Below, piece after piece: positions 52,769 through 61,581 of a stretch of 64,000 nucleotides of DNA. The notes under the pieces were generated by a model. It was given only the letters and a program-made list of their open reading frames with translations. It ran no database searches and was not told the DNA's origin. Numbering within the stretch: the first letter of the stretch is position 1; each line of letters opens with the position of its first letter. Both the position numbers and the translations under genes were made by a program. Origin of the DNA: Spirochaetaceae bacterium (GTDB lineage: Bacteria > Spirochaetota > Spirochaetia > SZUA-6 > Bin103); the NCBI GenBank assembly GCA_028821475.1, contig JAPPGB010000032.1, positions 97,841 through 161,840 on the forward strand. Reading direction: 5' to 3'.

Positions 52769-53608
52769 ATGAGACCCTGGATTGACTGTCACAACCACGT
52801 CGGGCGCACCCTGAACCGGCTGCCGCCCACCGGCCAGAGCACCGCCTTGGCGCTGGCCCGATTCGCCGAGACGAATGTCTACGCCAGCCTTTCGATGCCG
52901 ACCGCCACCGGCGGCCTGATGCTGCGCGGGCTGGAGGATATCCGCGACCAGAACCGGGTGATCGCGCGCGCCCGCCGCGACTTTCCCGCGCACACGCCGC
53001 TGGGACTGGCGCTGGTGGAGCCGTGCCTGGGGCGCGTCGCCGTCGACGAGGCGGAGTGGGCGATGAGCGAGCTGGGCCTGCACGGCATCGTCTCCCACCC
53101 GCCGGTGCGCGAGGCGTGCATCCCGTTCGTGGAGATGGCGGCGGCACGCGGCGGCCTGTGCAACGTGCACATGCACGACGCCCTGTTCGGCGAGATCGCG
53201 CGCATGTTCCCCGGCGCCACCTTCATCACCCATGCCAGCAGCCACGCCGCCGAGCACTTCGCGGGGCTGGACAACGTCTGGTTCGAGGTGGTGCAGTACC
53301 CGGACGGGCGCGGCAGCCGCTGGGACTTCGCCCGGCTGGCCGGCCAGGTGGGCCGCGAGCGGATACTGTTCGGCGCCGACCTGCCCTATTACGACTACCG
53401 CCTGCTGCAGCGGATCATCGAGCAGGCGCCGGTCGACGACGACCTCAAGGACCGCATCGCCTACCGCAACATGCTGGAGCTGATCCGCCAGTACAACCCA
53501 CAGTGGCGCATGCCCGACGCCCCGCCCGCGGCCCCGCGCGTGTATCGCGCCGAGGAGCTGTGGGCCGTGGACCCGGACAAACCCGATCGCCTGACCGTAT
53601 ACGGCTGA
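52769..53608 (+). CDS. Amidohydrolase-2 family protein
   Basis: A 279-residue TIM-barrel hydrolase/decarboxylase: the metal-binding DCHNHVG start, HPPVREACIPFVE, NVHMHD, FITHASSHA and ILFGADLPYYDY. AAGGAGGAG precedes ATG 52769. The long frame upstream is antisense of other genes. The substrate is not predictable, perhaps a lactone or sugar acid made by the upstream oxidoreductase. Confidence 0.85.
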   Translation: MRPWIDCHNHVGRTLNRLPPTGQSTALALARFAETNVYASLSMPTATGGLMLRGLEDIRDQNRVIARARRDFPAHTPLGLALVEPCLGRVAVDEAEWAMSELGLHGIVSHPPVREACIPFVEMAAARGGLCNVHMHDALFGEIARMFPGATFITHASSHAAEHFAGLDNVWFEVVQYPDGRGSRWDFARLAGQVGRERILFGADLPYYDYRLLQRIIEQAPVDDDLKDRIAYRNMLELIRQYNPQWRMPDAPPAAPRVYRAEELWAVDPDKPDRLTVYG

Positions 53609-53630
53609 CCCGAGCGGCCCGCCGCGGCAC

Positions 53631-54566
53631 TCAGGCCGACCCCTTGAGCGCGGCGACTTCCTCGCGCAGCCGCACCAGCTCGGCTTGCTCAGCCTGGGCT
53701 CGGTTCCAGATGGCCCTGGTGCGCTCGTCGGGACCGTAGGCGCTCGGCGGCATCAGCATGGCGCGCTGCCGGTCCGAAAGATCACCGTAGTGATCGGCGT
53801 TGTAGTAGCACGGGCTCCAGGCCACGGCGTGCGGAGTGTACTTGTAGAAGATCGTCCGCCGTTCGTTCGGTCCCCTCCAGGGCACGGTTCCGTGGGCAAG
53901 GGCTTCGGTAAAGATGATGGCGTCGCCCGCGTCGACGGCTACGCGGTCCACAACCTCCGGGATTTCGTCCTGGGTGGCGCTGTTCTTCCAGTCAGGCGGC
54001 AGCTCGAAGTTGGCCTTGTGGCTGCCCGCGATGCAGGCGAAACCCCCATCGCCGGGCTGCACCGTGTTCAGTTCGTACGCGACCGCGATCAAGCCGTTGT
54101 AAAACGTGCCGTTGTTGTAGCGGTAGTAGCACTGGCCGCCATCGGTGGGGCCTACGAGCGTGGTGTCTCCGCCGGCGCCCTGCCCGCCCCCATGCAGATA
54201 GAGCGATCGGTGGTTCGCGGCATTGTTGACGTTGAGGTAGTCGTGATCGAGCCGGTAGCCCACGCCCAGGAGTTGTTCCAGATACGGCGCGATGGTGGGG
54301 AGGTCGATCAGGTCGATGTAGGGACCGCCCCACTCCAGCAGCGAGGCCGATGACCAGGCCCGGTCGGCAGCGTCCGGCAACCGGGTTCGGTCGGACCCGT
54401 AGTGACGCTTGACGCCCTTGGCCCGCACCCGGTCGAACTGCTCGGACAAGGCGGCGACCTGGTCGGCGGTCAGGGCGTTTCTGACCACAAGGTACCCGCG
54501 CAAGTCGAAGAAATACTTCTCATGATGGTTCACAACCCAAACTCTACCGTCCGGCAGCGAGGTCAC
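53631..54566 (-). CDS. Phytanoyl-CoA dioxygenase family protein
   Basis: A 311-residue Fe(II)/2-oxoglutarate oxygenase: FFDLRGYLVVRNALTADQVA start, a LYLHGGGQG stretch where the iron His occurs, GGFACIAGSHKANF, then DAIIFTEALAHGTVPW and a following Arg-rich strand. The typical HxD is not obvious, so iron binding needs care. A PhnZ-like gene lies about 430 bases upstream on the same strand, recalling PhnY-PhnZ pairs. GTG 54566 is used; GTG 54533 is possible. Confidence 0.85.
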   Translation of the reverse strand: MTSLPDGRVWVVNHHEKYFFDLRGYLVVRNALTADQVAALSEQFDRVRAKGVKRHYGSDRTRLPDAADRAWSSASLLEWGGPYIDLIDLPTIAPYLEQLLGVGYRLDHDYLNVNNAANHRSLYLHGGGQGAGGDTTLVGPTDGGQCYYRYNNGTFYNGLIAVAYELNTVQPGDGGFACIAGSHKANFELPPDWKNSATQDEIPEVVDRVAVDAGDAIIFTEALAHGTVPWRGPNERRTIFYKYTPHAVAWSPCYYNADHYGDLSDRQRAMLMPPSAYGPDERTRAIWNRAQAEQAELVRLREEVAALKGSA

Positions 54567-54737
54567 GCAAATACGCCAGCGCCGGTTGCGCGCAACTCAG
54601 GAGGCCGGTGGCCTCCAGATGAGATCGTCAGCGGCGGCTTGATCGAGATTGTGGCAGGCGGGCCGCGGCGGCCGATTCGGTTGACGGCTTCATGGTGCCC
54701 GTGAAACCATGGCCGTAGGGCTGGAACCGCTCCGTTC

Positions 54738-54920
54738 GTGTCCACCTCGCAGGATGAACTGAACGCGATTCTGTGCGAGGCGGTGCCACGCCAGGGAGCC
54801 TGGACGGACGAGGAGTACCTGTGGCTCACCGACCGCAGCCGCCGCCTGATCGAATTCACCGACGGCTACGTCCAGGAGTTGCCCATGCACCCGGTCACGC
54901 ATCGGCACCGGGATGTTGAT
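54738..54920 (+). pseudogene. N-terminal remnant of Uma2-family nuclease
   Basis: About 55 residues (GAWTDEEYLWLTDRSRRLIE, FTDGYVQELPMHPVTH) match the start of Uma2/DUF820 PD-(D/E)XK proteins. Similarity ends near 54.9 kb, before the catalytic residues, and the rest is antisense of the HD gene. Confidence 0.65.
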
Positions 54921-54995
54921 GATGAGTCGACCGGGTTCAACGAGCGGCTCGTGCTGTGTCATCATGAACGACCATGTTGCGGAGCGGGCGCCGAA

Positions 54996-55592
54996 TCAGC
55001 GCAGACAGCTCTGCACGGCCTCCCGGTAGCGCTCCAGCCCCGGGGTCCGCAGGCCCTCTACCTTGGCCAGATCGTCCCACCGCCTGAGCCGTAGCGCGTC
55101 CTGAGCATGCGGGTTGCGCTCGAACTCCGCCTGCTCGGCGGCCGACAGCGGCCCGCCCTGGAGCCGGAAGCTGCGCTTCGAGGCGCGGGACAGGCCGTCG
55201 TAGTAGGCGGCATCGGTGGTGCACAGGTAGCGCTTGGCAGGCACGTGCAGCCGAACCGGCTCGGTGAGCCGCTCGATGAAGAAGGGCTGCAGGTAAGAGG
55301 CGCCGACCTCCTCGTGGAGCAGGTCTTCGTGCAGGAAGTCGGCGTGCTCGTCATGCTCATCGACCAGGAAATGGCCGAGGTCGTGCAGCAGGGCAGCAGC
55401 CACCTGCACCGGGTCAGCCCCCGCCAGCTCGGCCTGGTGCGCGCCCTGCAGCGCGTGCTCAAGCTGCGTGACCGCTTCATCGTAGAAGGATTGGCCGCGC
55501 CTGCGCATGTACGCGAACAGCGCATCCACCTTCTGCGACGGCGTGCCGCTGTTCAGGTCGGCTGCCAACGTCTGGTCCACCAGCGCACTCAT
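54996..55592 (-). CDS. HD-domain oxygenase-like protein (PhnZ-like)
   Basis: A 198-residue HD-domain protein of PhnZ size. It keeps the residues that mark diiron oxygenases of this group: Tyr and Glu in FYDEAVTQLEHALQ, its His, ALLHDLGHF with HD and a further His, a later HEEVGASYL His, VRLHVPAKRYL and the final DALRLRRWDD Asp. PhnZ cleaves 1-hydroxy-2-aminoethylphosphonate. The pairing with a PhyH-type dioxygenase supports a phosphonate or analogous C-X bond cleavage. ATG 55592 starts the homology. Confidence 0.8.
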   Translation of the reverse strand: MSALVDQTLAADLNSGTPSQKVDALFAYMRRRGQSFYDEAVTQLEHALQGAHQAELAGADPVQVAAALLHDLGHFLVDEHDEHADFLHEDLLHEEVGASYLQPFFIERLTEPVRLHVPAKRYLCTTDAAYYDGLSRASKRSFRLQGGPLSAAEQAEFERNPHAQDALRLRRWDDLAKVEGLRTPGLERYREAVQSCLR

Positions 55593-55798
55593 CTCACCAT
55601 GGTACGCCGGAACCGAACGTCGTCGCCACGATGGCGGCGGCGCTTGGCGACACGAGGAGTCCACACACAAACGGCCTGCCCACGATGAGGCCGAGTGTCG
55701 GAGCCACAGCACGTACCGCCACCAGCGCGGTGCTCGGCAACAAAGCTGCTGCTCGAAACGAGTTGCCGGCGCCGAGCGGCGGTGGTACGCATGGCGCC

Positions 55799-55882
55799 AT
55801 GCGCATCGCCAACCCCATGTACGACGCCGTATTCAAGTACTTGATGGATGACGATGCGTCGGCGCGGCTGCTGGTAGCCCTG
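55799..55882 (+). pseudogene. N-terminal remnant of Rpn-type PD-(D/E)XK transposase-like protein
   Basis: ATG 55799 region encodes MRIANPMYDAVFKYLMDDD and ASARLLVAL, the signature start of Rpn/PD-(D/E)XK family transposase-like nucleases. It is cut off after 28 residues by the PhyH remnant. Confidence 0.65.
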
Positions 55883-55958
55883 GTGCGCTCGTCGGGACGG
55901 TAGGCGCTCGGCGGCATCAGCCATCGGTGGGGCCTACGAGAGTGGTGTCTCCGCCGGC
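55878..55958 (-). pseudogene. Two fused fragments of a PhyH dioxygenase gene
   Basis: 55878-55920 matches 53714-53756 with one mismatch, and 55921-55958 matches 54139-54176 with one mismatch. The 382 bases that separate these segments in the intact gene are missing. It is the scar of a duplicated PhyH gene upstream of the HD gene. Confidence 0.8.
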
Positions 55959-56040
55959 CGTCCAGGAGTGAGGTCCCGCTTATACGCGAGCTGATGGCGC
56001 CGCCGCCAGCAGTACGGTTGCCGCCGCCGCCCGCGGCGGC

Positions 56041-57666
56041 TCACTGCTCGCGGTAGAGGCGCTCGAGGTCGCGCTGGATCTCCTGCCAGTCGGACACGCC
56101 GGTGCGCTCCGAGAAGCGGCCGTAGTCCTCGATCAGCTTGTCGCGCAGCGCCGGCTCGGCGGCTGACAGGTCGTTCAGTTCCACCCGGTCGGCCTCCAGG
56201 TCGTACAGCTCCCAGGGGCCGGTGCGGTCGCCCTTGCCGACGCCGGTGCGGGTGTAGCCGCGCGCTTCATTGTAGTAGGAGACCAGCTTCCAGTTGCCCT
56301 GCCGCACGGCGCGGTTGCCCTCGTGTTCCAGGTACAGGGTCTCCGGGTTCTCCGACTCCTCGCCGTTCAGGTTGGGCAGCAGCGAGCGGCTGTCGAGGGA
56401 CAGGGTTGGGTAGCCGCGCACGTGGCTCGGGTAGGGCGCGCCGGTCAGGTCGAGGCAGGTGGCCATGATGTCCTTGACGTGAGCGTAGTACTGCGTCTCG
56501 ATACGCCTGCCGCCGACCTGGTTGGGGTAGTGGACGATGAACGGAGTCGCCGAGCCGCCCTCGTGCAGCCAGTGCTTGAACAGCCGGAACGGCGTGTTGG
56601 AGGCGTTGGCCCACGGCAGGAAGCATGCCGTGTACGACTCCTTGGGGCCGGCGGGCACGTCGGGGACGGGATCCCACGACTCGGCGCAGGCGCCGTTGTC
56701 GGAGGCGAACATGATCACCGTGTTGTCGAGGTCGCGGGTGCGGCGGATCTGGTCGAGCAGCCGGCCGACGCCCTGGTCCATGCGGTCGATCATGGCCGCG
56801 TACACCGCCATGCGCAGGTCCCACTCGTCGGCGCTGAAGGTGCGCCCCTCGGCGTCCGGGATGCGGTCGATCTGGTCCCACGGCGGACACTCCGGGTCGC
56901 GCGGCGATAGCTGCAGGCCGTCCGGGAACAGCCCCAGTTCTTTCTGGCGGGCCAGCCGGCGGCGGCGGATCTCGTCCCAGCCCACCGTGTAGGAGCCGCG
57001 GTACTTCGCGATGTCCTCCGGCCAGGCGTGCAGCGGCCAGTGCGGGGCGTTGTAGCCCAGGTACAGGAAGTAGGGGCGGTCGGGGTCGGCCTCGGCGACG
57101 AACTGCGCGGCGCGGTCGCTGAACCAGTCGGTGGTGTAGAAGTCGGGCGGCAGGTCGGTGACCGGCTCGTCGTCCACCAGCAGCCCCGCCTGTGCGCCCG
57201 GCTGCCAGTAGTTGCAGGCGCCGGACAGCATGCCGGCGTAGCGGTCGAAGCCGCGGTCGGTGGGCCAGTGCGGGCGGAACGAGCCGACGTGCCACTTGCC
57301 GGACATGAAGGTCTGGTAGCCGGCGGGCCGCAGCGCCTCGGCGATGGTCGCGGTGTGGTCGCCCAGGTAGCCGCGGTAGTGCGGGCGTCCGAGCAGGCGG
57401 CTCTGGCGCACGGCGTCGGAGGTCTGCGCGGTCATGTGCCCGATGCCCGCGCGGTGCGGATACAGCCCGGTGAGCAGCGCGGCACGGGTCGGGCAGCAGC
57501 GCGCGCAGTTGTAGAACTGCGTGTAGCGGACGCCGCGCGCGGCCAGGCGGTCGAGGTTGGGGGTGGCGATCTCGCCGCCGTAGCAGCCCAGGTCGGACCA
57601 GCCCATGTCGTCCACCAGGATCACGACGACATCGGGTCGGACGGCGTCGGGTCGTTTGTCGCTCAC
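56041..57666 (-). CDS. Arylsulfatase-like sulfatase
   Basis: A 541-residue type I sulfatase: VVVILVDDMGWSDLGCYGGE, formylglycine motif CCPTRAALLTG, SGKWHVG, a FASDNG-type site (MFASDNGACAES) and HEGGSATPFIVHYP. It is longer than the others and resembles arylsulfatase A-type enzymes. No signal peptide. Divergent from the subtilase gene. Confidence 0.93.
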   Translation of the reverse strand: MSDKRPDAVRPDVVVILVDDMGWSDLGCYGGEIATPNLDRLAARGVRYTQFYNCARCCPTRAALLTGLYPHRAGIGHMTAQTSDAVRQSRLLGRPHYRGYLGDHTATIAEALRPAGYQTFMSGKWHVGSFRPHWPTDRGFDRYAGMLSGACNYWQPGAQAGLLVDDEPVTDLPPDFYTTDWFSDRAAQFVAEADPDRPYFLYLGYNAPHWPLHAWPEDIAKYRGSYTVGWDEIRRRRLARQKELGLFPDGLQLSPRDPECPPWDQIDRIPDAEGRTFSADEWDLRMAVYAAMIDRMDQGVGRLLDQIRRTRDLDNTVIMFASDNGACAESWDPVPDVPAGPKESYTACFLPWANASNTPFRLFKHWLHEGGSATPFIVHYPNQVGGRRIETQYYAHVKDIMATCLDLTGAPYPSHVRGYPTLSLDSRSLLPNLNGEESENPETLYLEHEGNRAVRQGNWKLVSYYNEARGYTRTGVGKGDRTGPWELYDLEADRVELNDLSAAEPALRDKLIEDYGRFSERTGVSDWQEIQRDLERLYREQ

Positions 57667-57753
57667 CGCTGCAATCTAACCGTTCGCCTACCGCCGCTCA
57701 ACCCCTACCCACGACGGGACAACCCTGCTACGGTTTCTCTAGGTATCGTACTC

Positions 57754-60138
57754 GTGAATATCAACAGAAAAACATATCGAATATACGTGTGCTTGGTATT
57801 TACGATATCTATGGTGCTGGTCGTCGGGTCGTGCGCATCTCGCGCCGCCACGGTCCGAGCGGCGACGCCTGTCGTGCCGGGGACAGCCCCCGGAACCGGC
57901 GGCGGGACACAGCCTGGGACTCAACCGCCCGAACCGCAGCCTGCACAGCCGCAACCGACCCCGACCGCCAGGTGTATCCCCGTGCACACCGGCGATTGCG
58001 TGCCCCCGGCAGACTTCGAAACCGCGTCGGAGGCGCTCGCCGAGGGATATCGATCGCACCGGAACTTCGCGAACCAGTGGGGCCTGAGCCACGTAGGGGC
58101 GGACCATGCCTACGCCCACGTCAACCAGCTCCAAGGGGAGACCGCGGCCCCCGGCGCCGGGGTGACCATCGGGTTCGTAGACTCCGGAATCGACCAGAAC
58201 CATCCCGACTTCGCCGGCAAGACGATCACCGAAATCCTGATCGACAGCGCGAGGAATGAGACGGGAGATAGTGTCTCGCACGGCACCGCCGTGGCGAGCG
58301 TGGCCGCCGCGGCACGGACTCTGGGCGAGGACTCGGCGCACGGCGTGGCGTGGGGCGCCGATATTGCGATGTTCGCGATTCCCACCGGGTTGGGAGGCGG
58401 TCCATACGAACCCATAACGCCTGCCGAGCTTGGCAGGGCGGACGGTGTTTGGGGCGACCGGTTCGACTACGTGATTGCCTGGCGTGACGACGGGAGAAGA
58501 GTCGATATCCTGAACCTCAGCGTCGGCTACCAGGGCATTATCGACAGCTACAGCGAGCAGGAGTTGCGCGGCAACTTCGGTGCCACGATCGCCGCCATGG
58601 CTCAGGCTGGCGTCGACGACAAGGCGATCCTGGTGTGGGCCGCCGGCAACGCCCACGGCCGTCCCTGCGACCCGGCCGCGACCGCGCACTGTATCGGCAA
58701 CGAGGTGAATGCCGTCTCGGTCGAGGTACTGCCCGGCCTGGCCACTCGGATCGGCGAGTTGCAGGGACACTCGATCGCCGTGGTCGCCCTGAAGCCGGAC
58801 GGCACCATTGCCGACTTCTCCAATCGCTGCGGCATCGCCGCCGACCACTGCATCGCGGCGCCGGGGGAGAAGGTTCGCGTCGCCTACTTCGGCCCTCACC
58901 CGGACACCGGCGCCCCGAGTCGGGGCTACGCCAACGCGCCGGGAACGTCCTTCGCCGCGCCGTTCGTGGCCGGCGGGCTGGCGGTGATGAAGCAGTTGTT
59001 CCGCGACCAGCTTGCCAACACCGAACTGGTTGCGCGGCTGTTGGAGACCGCCAACGACGAAGGCATCTACGCCGACCGCGCGGTGTACGGCCGGGGCGCG
59101 CTGGACCTGCGCGCCGCGACCTGGCCGGTCGGCGTACTGGACGTGCCGGTCGGCGGCGGCAGCGCGGACGGTCCCGGCGCCGCCCTGGCCGTGACCCGGT
59201 TGCGCGCCGGCGCCGCATTCGGCGACGGCATGGAACGCTCCCTGTCCGGGCGCGAGATCGCCGCCTTCGACACGCTCGGCGCCCCGTTCTGGTTCGACCT
59301 GGGCGATCTCACGGCGACCGCGGCGGCGCGCGGACCGGTCGGCGAAGCGCGCGTCGACGGGGGCGCGTACCCGGGCTACCGGCCGGCAGGCAGTGCGGCG
59401 GCCGCTCACTGGCGGGTGGGCTTCCTGGAGCAGCCGGCCGGCGTGCCCGGCGGCCACCTCGCGCTCGCCGAGCGCGCGCCGGGGTTGACGCTGACCGATC
59501 GCCGCGTACTGGCCGGCACCGCCTTCACCACCGAAGGCGCCTCGGGCCGCGCGCCCGTGTCCGGTGCGGTGGTGTGGTGGCAGCCCGCGGATTCGCCGCT
59601 CGGGCTGCGCGCCGGCTGGCTGCGCGAGCGGGAGAGCGTGCTCGGCAGCACCGGCGACGGCGCCTTCGGGACGCTGGCGGGCGATACCGCGTTTGCCGGC
59701 GCCGCGGCGGAGGCAGGGCTCGGTGCCTGGCGGGTGCGGGCGAGCGCGGAATTTGGCACGGCGGAGGCGGTGCCGCACGGGGGCATCGTCTCCGCGGTGT
59801 CGCCATTGACCACGAGTGCGGCCGCCGTGTCGGCGAGCCGGCCGGTCGCCGGCGGTGGCACGCTGCGCGTCTCGGTGTCCCAGCCGCTGCGGGTGGAATC
59901 GGGCCGGGCGGCGCTGTCAGTGCCCGCCGGTCGCACCAAGGCGGGCGAGGTAGTGCGGGACGTCTTCTCGGCCGATCTCACGCCGAGCGGACGCCAGGTC
60001 GACGTGGCCGCCGAGTGGAACCAGCCGTTGGCAGTCGGCGAGCTTCGCGTCGGCGCGGTGGTCACGCACCAGCCACGCCACCGCGCCACGGCGGCGCCGG
60101 AGTTCCGGGTCCGGGGCGGCTGGAGCTGGCAGTACTGA
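57754..60138 (+). CDS. Subtilisin-like (S8) lipoprotein protease with autotransporter-like C-terminus
   Basis: A 794-residue protein. The start has a basic n-region, a hydrophobic stretch and a VGSC lipobox, then a Pro/Gln/Thr-rich linker. The S8 domain has Asp143 (GFVDSGID), His176 (SVSHGTAVAS) and Ser399 (APGTSFAAPFVAGG). Residues about 450-794 are beta-rich with Gly/Ala strands ending in aromatic WSWQY, as in autotransporter barrels, though unusually short. GTG 57754 matches the signal; ATG 57811 would remove it. Likely surface protease. Confidence 0.85.
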   Translation: MNINRKTYRIYVCLVFTISMVLVVGSCASRAATVRAATPVVPGTAPGTGGGTQPGTQPPEPQPAQPQPTPTARCIPVHTGDCVPPADFETASEALAEGYRSHRNFANQWGLSHVGADHAYAHVNQLQGETAAPGAGVTIGFVDSGIDQNHPDFAGKTITEILIDSARNETGDSVSHGTAVASVAAAARTLGEDSAHGVAWGADIAMFAIPTGLGGGPYEPITPAELGRADGVWGDRFDYVIAWRDDGRRVDILNLSVGYQGIIDSYSEQELRGNFGATIAAMAQAGVDDKAILVWAAGNAHGRPCDPAATAHCIGNEVNAVSVEVLPGLATRIGELQGHSIAVVALKPDGTIADFSNRCGIAADHCIAAPGEKVRVAYFGPHPDTGAPSRGYANAPGTSFAAPFVAGGLAVMKQLFRDQLANTELVARLLETANDEGIYADRAVYGRGALDLRAATWPVGVLDVPVGGGSADGPGAALAVTRLRAGAAFGDGMERSLSGREIAAFDTLGAPFWFDLGDLTATAAARGPVGEARVDGGAYPGYRPAGSAAAAHWRVGFLEQPAGVPGGHLALAERAPGLTLTDRRVLAGTAFTTEGASGRAPVSGAVVWWQPADSPLGLRAGWLRERESVLGSTGDGAFGTLAGDTAFAGAAAEAGLGAWRVRASAEFGTAEAVPHGGIVSAVSPLTTSAAAVSASRPVAGGGTLRVSVSQPLRVESGRAALSVPAGRTKAGEVVRDVFSADLTPSGRQVDVAAEWNQPLAVGELRVGAVVTHQPRHRATAAPEFRVRGGWSWQY

Positions 60139-60305
60139 CGGTCGTGGCGGTGGTACCCGCCCGGTGGCCGGCGGGCGCGGCGCTGAGCGGTCCGGCTGCG
60201 GCCACGTCGAGGCGGACACCGCCAGGCCGGCGCCCGGACCGCGGCGTTCGTGGCGGCGGCGCCGTTGACCGTTTCGGGGTGCGGCGACTAGGATGAACGG
60301 CGTTG

Positions 60306-61553
60306 ATGCTGGCGGAATTGCTGCACGATGCCATCGCGGCGATCAACGGCCAGCCGCTGTTGAGCCTCGGCGTTCTGATCCTGGCCGGGTACGTGTTCGG
60401 CCGCCTGTGTCAACTGCTGCGCCTGCCGACCATTACCGGCTACATCGTGGCCGGGCTCCTGGTCAGCGATTCGGTGGCCGGCATTGTCGACCACCACACC
60501 GTGGCGTCCCTGGCTCCGATCACCGAGGTGGCGCTGAGCTTCATCGCCATCACCATCGGCGGCGAGTTCCACTTCGCCAAGCTGCGCCGCACCGGCGGCA
60601 AGATCCTCACCATCACGCTGTTCGAGGCGCTGTTCGCGGCAGCGATGGTGTCGGTGGTGTTGGGATTCCTGTTGCTGCCGTTCAGCTACGCGCTGCTCCT
60701 CGGGGCGATCGCCGCGGCCACCGCACCGGCGGCCACGGTGGTGATCGTGCGCGACCTGCGGGCGCGGGGCGAGTTCGTCGACTACCTGTTCGGCGTGGTG
60801 GCATTCGACGACGCGGCGAGCGTGCTGCTGTTCTCGATCGGGTTCGCGGTGGTGACCCCGCTGCTCATGGGCGGCGCGGCGGACGGCGCCGGAATCCTGG
60901 CGGCGTTCGGCCACGGCCTGGCCGAGATCGGGCTGTCGGCGCTGGCGGGAATCGTCGCCGCACTGCTGATCCATGCCGCGGCGGGCCGCGGCCGGCCCGA
61001 CAACGAGGTGCTGATCATCACGCTCGGCGTGCTGTTCGCAGCCACCGCGCTGGTACTCCTGCTGCACCTTTCCGCGCTGATTGCCAACATGTGCGCCGGT
61101 GTTATGCTGGTCAACCTGGCGCCGCGCAACCGGCGCGTGTTTGCCGCCCTGGAGCCGATCACGGCGCCGGTGTTCGCGCTGTTCTTCATCCTGGCCGGCG
61201 CGGAGCTGGATTTGAGCGTGGTCGGTCAGGGCCTGGTGGTGGTGCTCGGGCTGGTCTACCTGGCCGCGCGCTTTGCGGGCAAGATGGCGGGCGTGACGCT
61301 CGGCTCGCTGGCGGTGAACGCGCCGGCCAACGTGCGGCGTTACCTGGGTTTTTGTCTGTTCCCGCAGGCCGGGGTGGCCATCGGGCTGGCGATGGTGGTG
61401 CAGGGTTCGTCGCTGTTCGTGGATGCGCCGGGCGAGGTACGGGAAATGCTTCGGCTGCTGACCAACGTGGTGCTGTTCAGCGTGTTCGTGAATGAACTGA
61501 TCGGGCCGCTGATTTCACGGTTCGGGATCGTGCGCGGCGCCGCACGGTTGTAG
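60306..61553 (+). CDS. Cation:proton antiporter (CPA2/KefB-like)
   Basis: About 415 residues with 12-13 membrane helices of the sodium/hydrogen exchanger family: LRLPTITGYIVAGLL, AATAPAATVVIVRDL, GVVAFDDAASVLLFS with the DD ion-binding pair and CLFPQAGVAIGLAMVV. No RCK or TrkA-N domain follows within the protein; the next gene, a PTS EIIA-PII fusion, may act as its regulator. Confidence 0.9.
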   Translation: MLAELLHDAIAAINGQPLLSLGVLILAGYVFGRLCQLLRLPTITGYIVAGLLVSDSVAGIVDHHTVASLAPITEVALSFIAITIGGEFHFAKLRRTGGKILTITLFEALFAAAMVSVVLGFLLLPFSYALLLGAIAAATAPAATVVIVRDLRARGEFVDYLFGVVAFDDAASVLLFSIGFAVVTPLLMGGAADGAGILAAFGHGLAEIGLSALAGIVAALLIHAAAGRGRPDNEVLIITLGVLFAATALVLLLHLSALIANMCAGVMLVNLAPRNRRVFAALEPITAPVFALFFILAGAELDLSVVGQGLVVVLGLVYLAARFAGKMAGVTLGSLAVNAPANVRRYLGFCLFPQAGVAIGLAMVVQGSSLFVDAPGEVREMLRLLTNVVLFSVFVNELIGPLISRFGIVRGAARL

Positions 61554-61581
61554 AGAGATGGCTGCTGAGGGAGGTGATCCA

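Larger units (their letters stand above)
55593..56040. other. 448-bp stretch of gene remnants
   Basis: No intact gene. It contains the start of an Rpn-type nuclease and two joined pieces of a PhyH gene; the rest shows nothing recognisable. Confidence 0.6.

Noticed and set aside
57739..59778. A 679-codon open frame on the minus strand
   Set aside because: Antisense of the subtilase gene, with biased composition and no domain.
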